Below, piece after piece: positions 33,736-42,650 of a DNA stretch of 64,000 nt; within the stretch, counting starts at the first letter, position 1; each line of letters begins with the position of its first letter. The position numbers and the translations under genes were made by a program. The DNA comes from Bdellovibrionales bacterium (lineage in GTDB: Bacteria > Bdellovibrionota > Bdellovibrionia > Bdellovibrionales > Bdellovibrionaceae): assembly GCA_018266295.1 (NCBI GenBank), contig JAFEAQ010000008.1, positions 186,001 through 250,000 on the forward strand, written 5' to 3'. Below the pieces are notes generated by a model, which saw nothing but the letters and a program-made list of their open reading frames with translations, was not told the origin of the DNA and ran no database searches.

Positions 33736-34482
33736 TTACTTAGAGGAAAACGGGTACTTTTGGCAATGATCGTTCTTGATGACCATCGAGCTTACGTGGC
33801 CGTTACCTTCGACGTTATAGCGGGCGCCGATACCACAGCCATATCCTGGATCCGAAAGCCAATCCATATTTTCAATCACGACATCCGCTGTTCCTGGGTG
33901 TGACACGGTTCCCGAAGCTTCAATAGTCAAATTGCCATACAAATTCTTTGCAGTCAGTTTCAAATGGCCACCAAGGTCGCCATTTGTAATGAGACCTGTC
34001 TTAGCGATAATGGTATTCGCAGTAATTTCTAAGTCTTCGCCGCCGGTTTGCAGTCTGGCCCAGTCTTCGAAGATAAGCATATCGACTTTAATGTGTCCGT
34101 TGGCGTGCAAGGAAGAAAGCGGAGTAAGACCACTAATGACAAGCTGAGTTTTTGGGATGGGGTTAGGAAGAGTTTCTGCTTTGGAAGGATCCGCGGGGTT
34201 TTCAGAGCTGCTACCTTTGGGATGTAAAAGTTCATTGGCGGGGCCTGAGCCAGAGTATCCACCCTTATCACAAGCTGCTAAGAGAAGAGTTGTTGCGATT
34301 ACGATAGATGTGATGAGTTTAGGAATGACAACTACTTTACTTTTCTCTGCCAGAGGATTTTTTATCTCTGCTGCTAGTTGGCCTTGGTATTCAAGGTTTA
34401 GAAAAGTTTCGATATCTTCGTTGGTTTGGCTAAGAGTTGATTCATAAGTATTAGGTACAAGTGCAAATAGATCTTTATTCAT
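33736..34482 (-). CDS. lipoprotein with long N-region, related to collagen-like protein
   Basis: A 248-residue protein. The lipobox (TLLLAACDK) is at about residue 71, after an unusually long 50-residue charged n-region; no ATG, GTG or TTG lies between, and GGGGA precedes the ATG at 34482. Residues 120-190 (LQTGGEDLEITANTII, GGHLKLTAKNLYGNLTIEASG) match a domain in the collagen-like lipoprotein at 37451 (LVTGGESISITATNIL, GGDIVVKTNLLAGNLKF). It lacks Gly-X-Y repeats. It follows the terminator of the large lipoprotein gene and has its own leader. Confidence 0.7.
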   Translation of the reverse strand: MNKDLFALVPNTYESTLSQTNEDIETFLNLEYQGQLAAEIKNPLAEKSKVVVIPKLITSIVIATTLLLAACDKGGYSGSGPANELLHPKGSSSENPADPSKAETLPNPIPKTQLVISGLTPLSSLHANGHIKVDMLIFEDWARLQTGGEDLEITANTIIAKTGLITNGDLGGHLKLTAKNLYGNLTIEASGTVSHPGTADVVIENMDWLSDPGYGCGIGARYNVEGNGHVSSMVIKNDHCQKYPFSSK

Positions 34483-34640
34483 AAGTTTCCCCGTTTGGAT
34501 TTTAGTTTCGCCTCCCAGTAGAGCAAGGGCTGGGCCAGGGCTTTGATGGGGTCAGAGTTAATATATCGAAGCTGGGCACTAAGTTCGGGGGATTTGTCTG
34601 AGATTTCGGAAAGTCTCAGTCCTAGGATTTGGACCGGCAT

Positions 34641-34680
34641 AAAGAAAAAAGCCCCGAGGCGGAGGGAGCCATCGGGGCTT
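34641..34680 (-). terminator. rho-independent terminator of the large lipoprotein operon
   Basis: On the minus strand, AAGCCCCGA (34680-34672) pairs with TCGGGGCTT (34657-34649) around a 14-nt loop and runs into TTTTTTCTTT. Confidence 0.88.
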
Positions 34681-34688
34681 GTGAGAGC

Positions 34689-37439
34689 TTATTGAGTCGG
34701 TTGCTTGAACAAAATCAACTCTGTCAGCAACTGCTGTTCTGGTGGTTTCAGGCTGTTGGGAACGACCTTTACCAGTTCGTCGGCCACCTTCTCTTGCATT
34801 TTTACGAGCAGAGAAAGCTCTGGCGGATAGTTGATTATTCCTTTAGTCAGGTCCTCCGGTTTAGGGAGGCTGATTGAAACCTTGGACTCCGCTTTCCATA
34901 CGAGACTCACGTTCGCGGGCGCTTCAAGATGGCCGATAAACGGAATTCCAAGAGCCTTCACCATATCCTGAACGGAGTTTGTACTGAAAGCCTGAGTATA
35001 AGCGGCGACAAAGTTGGGATCCTTTGCGCGTAGGTAGAGGTAGTAATGCAAAAGATTTTTCGCCATCACTTCATTTTCACGAACGAAGCAGTACTTGCTG
35101 TCTTTTGCTTCACAACTCACAGGCTCGGCAACGATCGTCTCCATTTTGCCAACCAAGTTCGTCAGAAGAGGTTCGCCAGCGAGCAATGACTGTTGAGCAA
35201 TAGCGACTTGAATAGTCTCAAGCGCTGATCTCAACCAGAACTCAGATTGATTTTGCTTCTGTGCAACGGCGCTTGATCCGTTCCATGAACTTTCAACAGC
35301 ATTCGGAAGGCTGTTCCAAGCTTCGCCCGAGACAGCGAGCATCGGATGCAGAGCCAACAACACAGAGACATATCTTTCGAGGGCATAGATCGACACCATC
35401 TCGCTTAAGTCTGTTCCTAAAGAATTGTCTTGCGAACCCAGAGAACGTTTCGCATAGAAGTCTTTACGGTCGAGACCGCTAAAGTTTGCTGCAGGCAAAT
35501 GCAGGGCCATTTTCTCATAGTTCTTACCTTGATTTGCAGAGGCCAGAGTGAGTAATGCGGGATCAAAGCGCTTTTTTCTGAGCTGAAGCGGTGTTGCTAC
35601 ACCCGGCTTGCCATCCAAAGCCGCTTTAAGAGGGGTCTCGACAATAGCTTTATGCGAGAACGCATTTCCCATGGCAACTCCACAGCGGGCAAAAGATTGG
35701 CGCAACGAAGATTCATTCAGAAGCGCTTGACGGACGCTAGGCACAGCGAGTGCTTGAGCCAGCGTGTTTTGTACGGTTCGTGTCGAAAGCATATTCACTG
35801 GAACATTCACGCCGCTGTTGCTGATGGAGTTCACGCGATTGACCAGGTTTTTACAAGCGGACAAATCACTGTCGATTTGCATGCGGATGGCACTGCGGTT
35901 TTCAAGCACTTCATCTTGAACTCCTTCAATCGCCAGCATTTCCTGATTGTGGTACTCATCGAGCTTGTGGCTGAGGTCATCTAACTTCGCGAGAGTTTGT
36001 TTTTGTAAATCGAGAATCTGCTTTTGCATCTCGATGACTTTATCGAGCTTCATGTTTATTTTGCCGAGCTCAGCATTCATTTGCATTTGTCCCACGGCCA
36101 TCGCTCCTGCTCCCACGGGGCCCATGACAAGGGCCGCGCCACCAGGACCGGCGAGCGCGCCAAAGGCTCCCATCAAGCCATCAGAGGCAAAGGCACTTGC
36201 AACTTGTTCGGCGACCTGAACGCCTTGTGTGATTTTCTTCGCTGTATTGAGGGCGTCTTCTAAACCTGGATCAATCTGAATACCGAGAGTCTGTGCGATC
36301 ACGCGAGCACCATCGATCATTCCGTCGACAGCTCCGGCGGTTTTAGCAGCTCCTTCAAAGAAGGTCTTTGCATTTTGACTGAGAGGATGAGGTTTTGAAA
36401 GGAAGCTTTTTTCTTCTGGGGATGCCGGATCATCTTGACCGAGCAAAAGATCCGTCACGAGTTTGACAGAAGCTTTTTTGCTTTCATCAGTGATTTTGAG
36501 ATTTGGGTCGATATTCCAATCGGGATTATTCTGAATATCCTTTTGAATCCCTTGCATGCCGGACTTCATTTTCTCCCAGCCTTCGGCCAGCGTGTCGTTG
36601 TACTTGTCCATTGAAGCCAAAATGAGGCGAACCTCTTTGACCTTTTCGCCGACAGCACGGACTTCATCGACTGTATGAACGATGTCTTGAACCGTCGGGT
36701 GATCTTTTAAGTAATCATAGAGTTCGGCTGCAATGTAGCCATACAAAAGGAGTTTGTGGGCGTCTTGATCTGCGAAATCATAGCCGGCCAAGCGCTGGTC
36801 CCATTGCTTGAGGACCTGATAGATCTCCTGAATAGCGGCTTTCGGGTTTTTGTTCTTTGTATTGTTGATTTGCTCAAGAGCTTTAGGACCCAATCCTGCG
36901 ACGACTTCGCGGCCGATCTCTTTTGCATCTTTTTTGATTTTTTCGTTAAAGGCAGCTTGGACTTTCATGTAAGCCTGAGCTTGAGCTTCAGCCGCAGTTT
37001 GCAGGCGGATCTGCAGTGCAAAAGCACCTTGGGATTCTAATTGAGTGACCTGACTGAAGACCGCTCCTTTGAGCAGGGTCTCATCTTGAATAAAAGAGTT
37101 TTCGCCGAAAATCATCGCCTGCTTTAAACTGTCGAGCTTCGTCTGAACGGCATCGCGAACAGAGGGATCGAGATCACCCGAAATCCTACGAGAGCGGATC
37201 GATTCGAGGCTCTTGCTATCCAAAGACCACAGCCAGGGAGTCAGAAGTTCTGCCAGGGCGAAGTTTGGGTTTTCCGAGGCGGTGAGTTGAATCCATTTTT
37301 CTTGGGCGACTCCAAGTTGCGACACTTGATCCTGAACCGTCGGTTGGGTGATCCCCGCGGGCCCTCCTGAAGAAGAGGTGCAGGCAGAGACCGCCATAGA
37401 GACTGCGAGCATTCCTGAAATTAGTTTCTGATTTTTCAT
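34689..37439 (-). CDS. 916-residue coiled-coil lipoprotein with hydrophobic core
   Basis: A lipoprotein (signal ending MAVSACTSS) that is mostly helical. Residues 120-400 are long charged helices. Residues about 420-448 (GLMGAFGALAGPGGAALVMG, then PVGAGAMAVG) are a Gly/Ala-rich hydrophobic stretch, followed immediately by a heptad coiled coil (about 450-515, MKLDKVIEMQKQILDLQKQT). The last 400 residues are helical with a few cysteines. A hydrophobic insert between coiled coils recalls helical pore-forming proteins, but no family match is claimed. It starts 11 nt after the collagen-like gene, so the two are co-expressed. Confidence 0.7.
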   Translation of the reverse strand: MKNQKLISGMLAVSMAVSACTSSSGGPAGITQPTVQDQVSQLGVAQEKWIQLTASENPNFALAELLTPWLWSLDSKSLESIRSRRISGDLDPSVRDAVQTKLDSLKQAMIFGENSFIQDETLLKGAVFSQVTQLESQGAFALQIRLQTAAEAQAQAYMKVQAAFNEKIKKDAKEIGREVVAGLGPKALEQINNTKNKNPKAAIQEIYQVLKQWDQRLAGYDFADQDAHKLLLYGYIAAELYDYLKDHPTVQDIVHTVDEVRAVGEKVKEVRLILASMDKYNDTLAEGWEKMKSGMQGIQKDIQNNPDWNIDPNLKITDESKKASVKLVTDLLLGQDDPASPEEKSFLSKPHPLSQNAKTFFEGAAKTAGAVDGMIDGARVIAQTLGIQIDPGLEDALNTAKKITQGVQVAEQVASAFASDGLMGAFGALAGPGGAALVMGPVGAGAMAVGQMQMNAELGKINMKLDKVIEMQKQILDLQKQTLAKLDDLSHKLDEYHNQEMLAIEGVQDEVLENRSAIRMQIDSDLSACKNLVNRVNSISNSGVNVPVNMLSTRTVQNTLAQALAVPSVRQALLNESSLRQSFARCGVAMGNAFSHKAIVETPLKAALDGKPGVATPLQLRKKRFDPALLTLASANQGKNYEKMALHLPAANFSGLDRKDFYAKRSLGSQDNSLGTDLSEMVSIYALERYVSVLLALHPMLAVSGEAWNSLPNAVESSWNGSSAVAQKQNQSEFWLRSALETIQVAIAQQSLLAGEPLLTNLVGKMETIVAEPVSCEAKDSKYCFVRENEVMAKNLLHYYLYLRAKDPNFVAAYTQAFSTNSVQDMVKALGIPFIGHLEAPANVSLVWKAESKVSISLPKPEDLTKGIINYPPELSLLVKMQEKVADELVKVVPNSLKPPEQQLLTELILFKQPTQ

Positions 37440-37450
37440 AAATGACTCCG

Positions 37451-38713
37451 TTATTCGGTTTTGCCGTTAATTGTTAAAACTGGTTTTAAGCTTTCTCCTG
37501 CAAATCCAGGGGCACCGGTCTCGCCGGCGTCACCGGCTGGTCCCTGAGGACCTGCAGATACATTAGATCTGCAAACTTCTGTGCGAATAGCACCGGGATT
37601 TCCGCCAGCACCACCGGCACCGCCTGGGCCGCCGGCTCCTGCTTCACCGCCGGCACCCGGAATCAACTCAACGCTGATCTGGTCGCGGGTCGCCTTCGTT
37701 GCGGAAAAGTTGAGAGTTCCCGTAGAGCCGCCTTGAGCTCCTGAATTTCCTTTGTTACCAGGAAGACCTTTGGCTCCGGGTTCGCCGTTTCTTGCATATT
37801 GTGGACAGTACTGCGAGCAGTGTTCATGGGGCGGGCGTTCAATGAGGGCCTGCACCGGCGGACTTACGAGCAATCCACTCCAGTCACACGCAGCATGGTC
37901 GGCAGAGTCACGGCCAGGAGCCGCTTGAGGAGGAACTTCCGTCACGGGAATCCCATCCATACCTTGTCCGCCTTTTTGCCCACGCATAATGAATTTCAAA
38001 TTACCGGCAAGCAGATTTGTTTTAACGACGATGTCGCCGCCGTTTTTTCCGGTGTGACCTCTGATGGCGGAGGTGCCGGCATATTCTTCAGAGAGAGTTT
38101 CGATCCGGCCGTTATTAGAAAGAATGTTCGTTGCTGTGATCGAAATACTTTCCCCTCCTGTAACCAGGCGAGAATCTGTGTCGATAAAAAGGGTGCCAAT
38201 GTCCAAATCAAGAGAGGTCAAAGGTAAGCTCGCGAGGTCCACGGTGCCTATGATGACGAGATCCGGTTTGATAGAGAAATTGATCGGCTGCAAGAGTTTG
38301 CCGTTACTAGAGATCTGATATTCGAACTTTTGTGTAGCAAGCTTTGCATCCTGGAGATTGATTGCATCAACGAGAACAGCTTGGTTGCCGTCGTACTGCA
38401 CACCCGATGTATTCACATATTGATAGGAGCGAGCATTTTCGCTGAATTTTTTAATTTGAAGCTGCCCGGTTAGATCCTTGGGTATTTTAATCTGGATATA
38501 ATAGATATTGAGGCTGCGCTCGAATTCCTCCAAATTTGAAAGATCCTCTTCGAGGGTAACTGCACGAGCCACTTTGAATTCAATGCCGTCAGTGCGAATC
38601 GGTTGTTCGATTTTGACTTCAGGTTTTGCTAAAGTTTTTTGTGAATCGGTTCCGCCGCTGCATGCAGTGAGCACGAGAGTTGTTGTTATTAAAATGGTCA
38701 TTAGAGTTTTCAT
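37451..38713 (-). CDS. collagen-like lipoprotein
   Basis: I start this at the ATG complementary to 38711-38713 (GGGGA upstream; 420 residues), which gives the lipoprotein signal ending TTLVLTACSGG; the frame extends 37 codons up without sense. After a beta domain (residues 40-170) comes the domain shared with the 33736 gene, then interrupted Gly-X-Y repeats: NGEPGAKGLPGNKGNSGAQG, GAGGPGGAGGAGG and GPQGPAGDAGETGAPGFAGE. Collagen-like tracts in bacteria form stiff trimers at the cell surface. It is followed in the same operon by the 916-residue lipoprotein. Confidence 0.78.
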   Translation of the reverse strand: MKTLMTILITTTLVLTACSGGTDSQKTLAKPEVKIEQPIRTDGIEFKVARAVTLEEDLSNLEEFERSLNIYYIQIKIPKDLTGQLQIKKFSENARSYQYVNTSGVQYDGNQAVLVDAINLQDAKLATQKFEYQISSNGKLLQPINFSIKPDLVIIGTVDLASLPLTSLDLDIGTLFIDTDSRLVTGGESISITATNILSNNGRIETLSEEYAGTSAIRGHTGKNGGDIVVKTNLLAGNLKFIMRGQKGGQGMDGIPVTEVPPQAAPGRDSADHAACDWSGLLVSPPVQALIERPPHEHCSQYCPQYARNGEPGAKGLPGNKGNSGAQGGSTGTLNFSATKATRDQISVELIPGAGGEAGAGGPGGAGGAGGNPGAIRTEVCRSNVSAGPQGPAGDAGETGAPGFAGESLKPVLTINGKTE

Positions 38714-38997
38714 TTTTGGTTCCCCGTTTTTAAAAGTCGGACTTAAAGTTCGGATTTGGAGTAAAGCAATGTGGAGGCCACCGGATAAACAGGGCGAAGT
38801 CGAACGTATTTCAGCTGGGAGCAAATTTTCGAAATTTTGTCTAAGTTTTTGGAATATGGAATCCTAGAACTAGGAAAACTGACATGCCTTTTTGAACTTT
38901 GACAGGTCACTAAAAATTTGACGCCCCAATCAAAACCACAGGTGGACAACGGTGGTTTGGGTTTTGCTTTAGTAATTCTTCAGAATCGGGGGATTCC
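38714..38997. other. divergent promoter region
   Basis: About 284 nt between the collagen-like operon and the protease gene. It should hold both promoters. An AAACCAC/GTGGTTT inverted repeat lies around 38933-38956; I see no confident promoter hexamers. Confidence 0.4.
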
Positions 38998-40617
38998 ATG
39001 GTTATGGCAGTCAGACACCTTTTGGGGCTTTTCTTCTTAGTTGCTTTTTTAGTGAGTTGCGCAAAGAACAATGCGTCTCAGTCTGAGAAAGTGAACATCG
39101 ACCTAGAACAACTGGCTGCCACTAACCAGGATTTTGCCGCCGCCAATTCTAATAAAGATATCAGTTCCGAAGATGTGGTTTTGCCTTCGGGCACCCAGCT
39201 CGTTGCGGTTGTCAGTAAAGATTGCCGCGATATCAAGAAGCAAAACGGAGCCGATACATCAGAAGATATCTCTGAAATCGTTGCAGATCCTCGCCAAGAT
39301 TTGAGCCAGCTGAAAAAGCAGGCCTACTCCGTTATTCTAGACAGTGAAATTAAGTTGAGCGAGCTCAAAGAAAAAGCGGGTAGTGATGACTGCCTCATGG
39401 AGATCTCTAACGAAGGCGTTGTTCACACGACGGCGGCCTCAAATGATCCGGGATTTTCTTCTCAGAAACATATGGCAAATATCGAAGCGGCTGCGGGCTT
39501 TGATACCTTCTTGGCAGATGGCGCTTTAACTAAGGAAGTGGTTATCGCCGTGATCGATACCGGTGTTGATTTAAATCACGAAGATTTGAAAGCGAACCTT
39601 TGGGACGATGGCGCAGGGAATGCGGGCTATGACTTTGTTAATAAAGATAAAACACCGATGGATGATAACGGTCACGGCACCCATGTGTCGGGACTAGCAG
39701 CCGCCGTCACCAATAACAGTGTTGGTACGGCGGGTGTCTCTGCAAAGAACACCAAAATCATGGCTCTGAAAGTTTTAGACTCGAAGGGAAGCGGTAGCGA
39801 TACGGACATTATCAATGCCATCCGCTTTGCGATTCAGAACAAGGCTGATGTCATTAATATGAGCTTCGGTGGTTCCGGCAAGTCTCCAGCAACTTTGACG
39901 GCTCTGAAAGAAGCGGCGGCTGCAGGCATCGTTCTTATCATGGCAGCAGGTAATGAAACGACTCAGTTGAGCGCCACGAACTTCTTCTCTCCGGCGAGCT
40001 ACGCAAAAGATGTTGCCGGTGCGATTGCTATCGCGTCTTTGGATACAGCGACGAATAAAATCAGCTCTTTCTCGAACTACAGCACGACTTATGTGGAACT
40101 CGCTTCGCCTGGCTCTACGGGCATTTTGTCGACGATGCTGAACAATAAGTACGGTGAGTTGCAAGGCACTTCGATGGCTTCACCGATTGCGGCAGGTGCT
40201 GCGGCTTTGACTGTGAACTGGTTAAAGAGCCACAACTACGCTGTTGATCCAGCTGTTGTGAAGTCCATCATGCTGAACGGTTCTAGCACGAATGCTAATC
40301 TCACAAACTTAGTGACGGGTGGCCACGCCTTGAACCTTCGTACTTTGGCTTCGTACTTGAAGACCAACTATATGACAGGCACAGCTCCAACACCGACTCC
40401 GACGCCAACGGCAACTCCTACGCCAATCCCTACGCCGACTCCAACTCCAAAGCCAACGGCGACACCGACTCCAACACCAGTGATGACGCCAACACCGACT
40501 CCGACGCCGGTCATGACTCCAACACCGACACCGACTCCAAAACCGAGCCCAACAGTGTCGCCGACACCACGAGCTCCTTCTTGGTGGTGGAGACACTTCA
40601 GAGCACGTCACTCATAA
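38998..40617 (+). CDS. subtilisin-like serine protease lipoprotein
   Basis: A 539-residue S8 peptidase with a lipobox (VAFLVSCAK). The catalytic triad is intact: Asp in [12 protein letters not shown], His in NGHGTHVSG and Ser in [12 protein letters not shown], with the oxyanion Asn in AAGNE. Residues 20-150 look like an inhibitor-type propeptide. After the catalytic domain, about 65 residues of TPTPTP/MTPTP repeats (40388-40570) end in a short [14 protein letters not shown] tail. The GGGGGA before the ATG gives start MVM; a second ATG two codons on is possible. A lipid-anchored surface protease, possibly for prey or self-processing. Confidence 0.93.
   Translation: MVMAVRHLLGLFFLVAFLVSCAKNNASQSEKVNIDLEQLAATNQDFAAANSNKDISSEDVVLPSGTQLVAVVSKDCRDIKKQNGADTSEDISEIVADPRQDLSQLKKQAYSVILDSEIKLSELKEKAGSDDCLMEISNEGVVHTTAASNDPGFSSQKHMANIEAAAGFDTFLADGALTKEVVIAVIDTGVDLNHEDLKANLWDDGAGNAGYDFVNKDKTPMDDNGHGTHVSGLAAAVTNNSVGTAGVSAKNTKIMALKVLDSKGSGSDTDIINAIRFAIQNKADVINMSFGGSGKSPATLTALKEAAAAGIVLIMAAGNETTQLSATNFFSPASYAKDVAGAIAIASLDTATNKISSFSNYSTTYVELASPGSTGILSTMLNNKYGELQGTSMASPIAAGAAALTVNWLKSHNYAVDPAVVKSIMLNGSSTNANLTNLVTGGHALNLRTLASYLKTNYMTGTAPTPTPTPTATPTPIPTPTPTPKPTATPTPTPVMTPTPTPTPVMTPTPTPTPKPSPTVSPTPRAPSWWWRHFRARHS
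40388..40570 (+). repeat. degenerate Pro/Thr-coding tandem repeat
   Basis: Imperfect tandem copies of a 6-nt unit (ACACCG/ACTCCA-like) encode the TP-rich stalk of the protease. Similar words encode Pro/Thr tracts in the vWA lipoproteins and in the lipoprotein at 43866. Confidence 0.8.
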
Positions 40618-40623
40618 GCTAGC

Positions 40624-40672
40624 ACATCGTCCAGATCATCGCTGGGCGATGTTTACTTTAAGGTTTTTTAGA
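40624..40672 (+). terminator. terminator after subtilisin gene
   Basis: ACATCGTCCAG at 40624-40634 pairs with CTGGGCGATGT at 40642-40652 (one G-T pair), followed by a TTTACTTTAAGGTTTTTT tail. Confidence 0.75.
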
Positions 40673-40681
40673 CCAGTCCAG

Positions 40682-40708
40682 TACAGATTTACCCAAGTGC
40701 GCCGATAT
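40682..40708 (+). promoter_or_regulatory. sigma-28-type promoter of cyclase-like/cNMP operon
   Basis: TACAGATT at 40682-40689, 11 nt, GCCGATAT at 40701-40708, the exact spacing of the flagellin promoters. The start codon of the first gene is 60 nt downstream. Confidence 0.7.
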
Positions 40709-40767
40709 GACTCATAGTGAGCTGATCGAAAAGGTTTTCGATCGTGAGTTAATTATGGAGGACGTCC

Positions 40768-42648
40768 TTGTCGGCGCGACAGAAAAATAGAAAAACCATT
40801 CTGCTACTGGCGATTGCAAGCTTCTGGTTTGCATACGTTGGCATTGTGTCAGCAGAATACTATTTTAATATCACGTCGCGCGTGGACCGAGTCATTCAAG
40901 ATCGCAAGAAGGACGTAGACTTCGTCCTCGAGTTCTCTGGCAATCTCATTATCAAAGACAATATCGACTCTCTGTCAGAACGTCTGAAGCAGGCCCGCGA
41001 GTTCCGCATGGTGGACTTCTATATTCTGCAGAAGAAAGACAAAGTCGTTACGTTCTATAATAAACAAAACAATCCGGATGAGCTGAATCAGGAATACTCA
41101 AGCTTCAATCAGTTTGTTGAAAATTCTGACGTTACTTATAAAACGATCCAAATCTACGACTATCGATTAACAGTCGGTGTGAACACGTCTAAGAAATCGC
41201 TTTCTCGCGTAGTTTTCGGCGAGCAGAAGTACCTGGTCCTTCATAATCTCGCGATCGTCAGCCTTTTTGCCGGGGTTCTTTTCTTCTTTATCTATAGAGA
41301 CGCCGTCAGTTTCACGAAGTTGCGTGGTCTCAAAAAGGTCGAACCGGATGCGCCACTCAAATCTGTTACCAACGTTGTTCCGATCACGGCAAAAGAAAGC
41401 CACAAGAGCCCTCTGGCTTCGGCTCTTTTGCATGAAGTGAAAAACAAGACCTTTGCGCCTTCGACTTTCGAAGTGACCGTGGTTCGCGTTGATCTGAATA
41501 CCGAGACACAACACTCACTTGTGTCGAGTGATCAATTGACAGCGATTCTTAGTAAGTATCAGACCGGTGCTCAAGAAATCGTTGCTCGTTACGGTGGTTT
41601 GACTTGTCCAAGCACGGGTAGCGAGATGGTTTTCCACTTTAAAGGAACACGTAAAGCAGTAGAGCCCATGGCGGTTGCCTGCGTTCGTTCGCTCTTTGAA
41701 CTGGCAGAAGAGATGGAAAGAACTCTGCCGACATCTGCTGGCAAGATGTTTAGACTGAAGGCAGCTCTTCATAGTGGGAACGCACACTTTACAAAACTTG
41801 AAAGTGGCTTCAACTTAAGCGGTCTGCCGTATTCAGAATCTGCTAAGATCCTGACTCAAGTCGAAAATGGTTTTACATACTCAGTATTGGGTCTTGCGGA
41901 TTCATGCAAAGAGTATGTTTCTAACGTCTGCAAAATCAGTTCACTGAAACCTGGCTTCAGTACGGTTGAAAGCTTTACGACACAAGAGAGCTTCTTACAA
42001 AACGACAAAGCTGAGTACTGCACTTATTTCCGCAGCGATGTGAACTTGATGGCGTTGATGAAGTACATGGAAAAACTCGTTGAAACTCAAAGCGATGAGC
42101 TGTTTTTCCGTGTTTTTGGCGATTTAAAGCATGTAAAGAATCACATTATTTCGACGGACCTCGAGCGTTCTTTCACGAACTTCCTGGAATTCACTTATAG
42201 AAGATCTCACATTAAGCCGGTAGATCCTAAGATCCTGTCGGCAGTGGTGTCTTTGACTCAGAACTTAATCCCGCAAAGCAGTGTTTCTGAAAAGCTCACT
42301 GAAATTCTGAAACTTTATTTGCAGTTCTCAGATGCTCGTGTTCAGGCGAACGCCGTATTGGTTCTGGGCGAAGCTCCGTCAAATGTTCGCTTCCTGAAAA
42401 AGTTTATTCACTCTGATCATAATCGTCTGTCTGCGGATGCGTTGCTTGTCACGGGCAAACAAGTCGTGGATAAAGAACTCGTCGGCCGCGTGCAAAGCTT
42501 GTTGCGCTCTTCTGACAAGGTTCACCAGGCCAGCGGCCGCTATGTGGCTTTGAAACTGGTAGAGCATTATAAGCAACACGATATGTTGTACTACAACACC
42601 AATCCTCATTTGAAGAAACTTGAAGAACTTCTAGGAAAGGCTGCCTAG
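40768..42648 (+). CDS. membrane protein with degenerate class III cyclase domain and HEAT repeats
   Basis: A 626-residue protein starting with TTG after TGGAGGA (40756-40762). Helices at about 12-32 and 165-185 flank a periplasmic sensor of about 130 residues. Residues 230-400 follow a class III nucleotide cyclase (VTVVRVDLN, ARYGGLTC...GSEMVFHFKG, RLKAALHSGNAHF). The second metal Asp, normally in a KxxGD motif, is replaced by GSE, so catalysis is doubtful. Residues 430-620 look like HEAT repeats (ARVQANAVLVLGEAP). The next gene, 3 nt away, has two cNMP-binding domains. Confidence 0.75.
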   Translation: MSARQKNRKTILLLAIASFWFAYVGIVSAEYYFNITSRVDRVIQDRKKDVDFVLEFSGNLIIKDNIDSLSERLKQAREFRMVDFYILQKKDKVVTFYNKQNNPDELNQEYSSFNQFVENSDVTYKTIQIYDYRLTVGVNTSKKSLSRVVFGEQKYLVLHNLAIVSLFAGVLFFFIYRDAVSFTKLRGLKKVEPDAPLKSVTNVVPITAKESHKSPLASALLHEVKNKTFAPSTFEVTVVRVDLNTETQHSLVSSDQLTAILSKYQTGAQEIVARYGGLTCPSTGSEMVFHFKGTRKAVEPMAVACVRSLFELAEEMERTLPTSAGKMFRLKAALHSGNAHFTKLESGFNLSGLPYSESAKILTQVENGFTYSVLGLADSCKEYVSNVCKISSLKPGFSTVESFTTQESFLQNDKAEYCTYFRSDVNLMALMKYMEKLVETQSDELFFRVFGDLKHVKNHIISTDLERSFTNFLEFTYRRSHIKPVDPKILSAVVSLTQNLIPQSSVSEKLTEILKLYLQFSDARVQANAVLVLGEAPSNVRFLKKFIHSDHNRLSADALLVTGKQVVDKELVGRVQSLLRSSDKVHQASGRYVALKLVEHYKQHDMLYYNTNPHLKKLEELLGKAA

Positions 42649-42650
42649 CG

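Noticed and set aside
40388-40570. Regular repeats that might be a CRISPR array
   Set aside because: They are 6-nt codon repeats coding for a Pro/Thr stalk inside the protease frame.
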